NCBI GenBank assembly: GCA_900755995.1
Contig: CAAEIM010000114.1
Coordinates: 1-14,024, forward strand
Direction: 5' to 3'
Origin: Clostridia bacterium
GTDB lineage: Bacteria; Bacillota; Clostridia; Oscillospirales; Acutalibacteraceae
DNA: 14,024 bases
The position numbers and the translations under genes were made by a program. The notes below the pieces were generated by a model. The model saw only the letters and a program-made list of their open reading frames with translations. It searched no databases and was not told the DNA's origin. Below, piece after piece: positions 13,857 to 14,024 of the stretch (positions are counted from its first letter, which is position 1; each line of letters opens with the position of its first letter).

Positions 13857-14024
13857 ATGAAAAGAAAACGACTTCTCAAAATAGTCCTCAGGCAGACCGG
13901 TGCAATTAAGCTTTTGAGCGCCTATGTAATTATATTTGGTTTGGTGAGCTTTGGATTATGGCTTATTGAGCCAAACATAAAAAGCTTTGCCGACAGCCTG
14001 TGGTACAGCTTCAGCGTAGCCACA
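13857..14024 (+). CDS. Two-transmembrane potassium-channel-type protein (partial, N-terminus only)
   Basis: The ATG at 13857 opens a frame of 56 codons that reaches the window edge. A basic N-terminus (MKRKRLLKIVLRQ) is followed by one hydrophobic helix (about residues 19-36, LLSAYVIIFGLVSFGLWL) and then IKSFADSLWYSFSVAT. In Ion_trans_2 (PF07885) channels this last segment is the pore helix leading into a selectivity filter of the TIGFGD or TVGYGD type, which would begin just beyond the edge. It would be a plasma-membrane cation channel. The ribosome binding site is weak (AGGCAAG or TAAG upstream). An out-of-frame ATG at 13834 leads to a stop within eight codons and is not used. Confidence 0.75.
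   Translation, partial: MKRKRLLKIVLRQTGAIKLLSAYVIIFGLVSFGLWLIEPNIKSFADSLWYSFSVAT

Overview
The window looks like chromosomal DNA from a low-to-mid GC Firmicute of the Clostridia, most likely a Ruminococcaceae/Oscillospiraceae-type gut or rumen anaerobe. The evidence is a type I dockerin on a large secreted protein, a PadR/HAAS membrane-protein pair, the murI-DUF1934-argS gene order, AGGAGG-type ribosome binding sites and near-consensus sigma-A promoters. Genus and species cannot be read from the sequence alone.

Layout. Positions 1-8526 are read leftward in three units. (a) A PadR repressor overlaps a multi-spanning HAAS-domain membrane protein that runs off the left edge; a clean promoter with a flanking inverted repeat lies upstream. 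(b) murI, a DUF1934 beta-barrel protein and argS form a tight operon with its own promoter and terminator. (c) A 1217-residue secreted protein has a signal peptide, a beta-rich region of unknown function, a CarboxypepD_reg/Ig-like domain, seven exact 144-bp RCC1 repeats, an MBG/YDG-like domain and a dockerin; it has its own promoter, a palindrome beside its ribosome binding site, and a terminator. Between it and asnB lies a short remnant that resembles the C-terminus of a LacI-family regulator.

Rightward from 8707 comes asnB, a glutamine-hydrolysing asparagine synthetase with an unusual acidic, low-complexity C-terminal tail of about 190 residues. A leftward M14 zinc peptidase converges on it, with a strong terminator between them. 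Divergent from the peptidase, nudF (Nudix ADP-ribose pyrophosphatase) and ribF (riboflavin kinase/FAD synthetase) form a two-gene rightward unit. The window ends inside a small two-helix potassium-channel-type gene.

Functionally, most genes are housekeeping: peptidoglycan precursor supply (murI), tRNA charging (argS), asparagine, flavins and nucleotide-sugar clean-up. The accessory content is the RCC1-dockerin protein, the asnB tail and the PadR/HAAS pair. No complete, clearly novel multi-gene system is visible. The most original objects are the RCC1-dockerin protein, whose repeats have a near-invariant framework with diverse loops, and the tailed asparagine synthetase.
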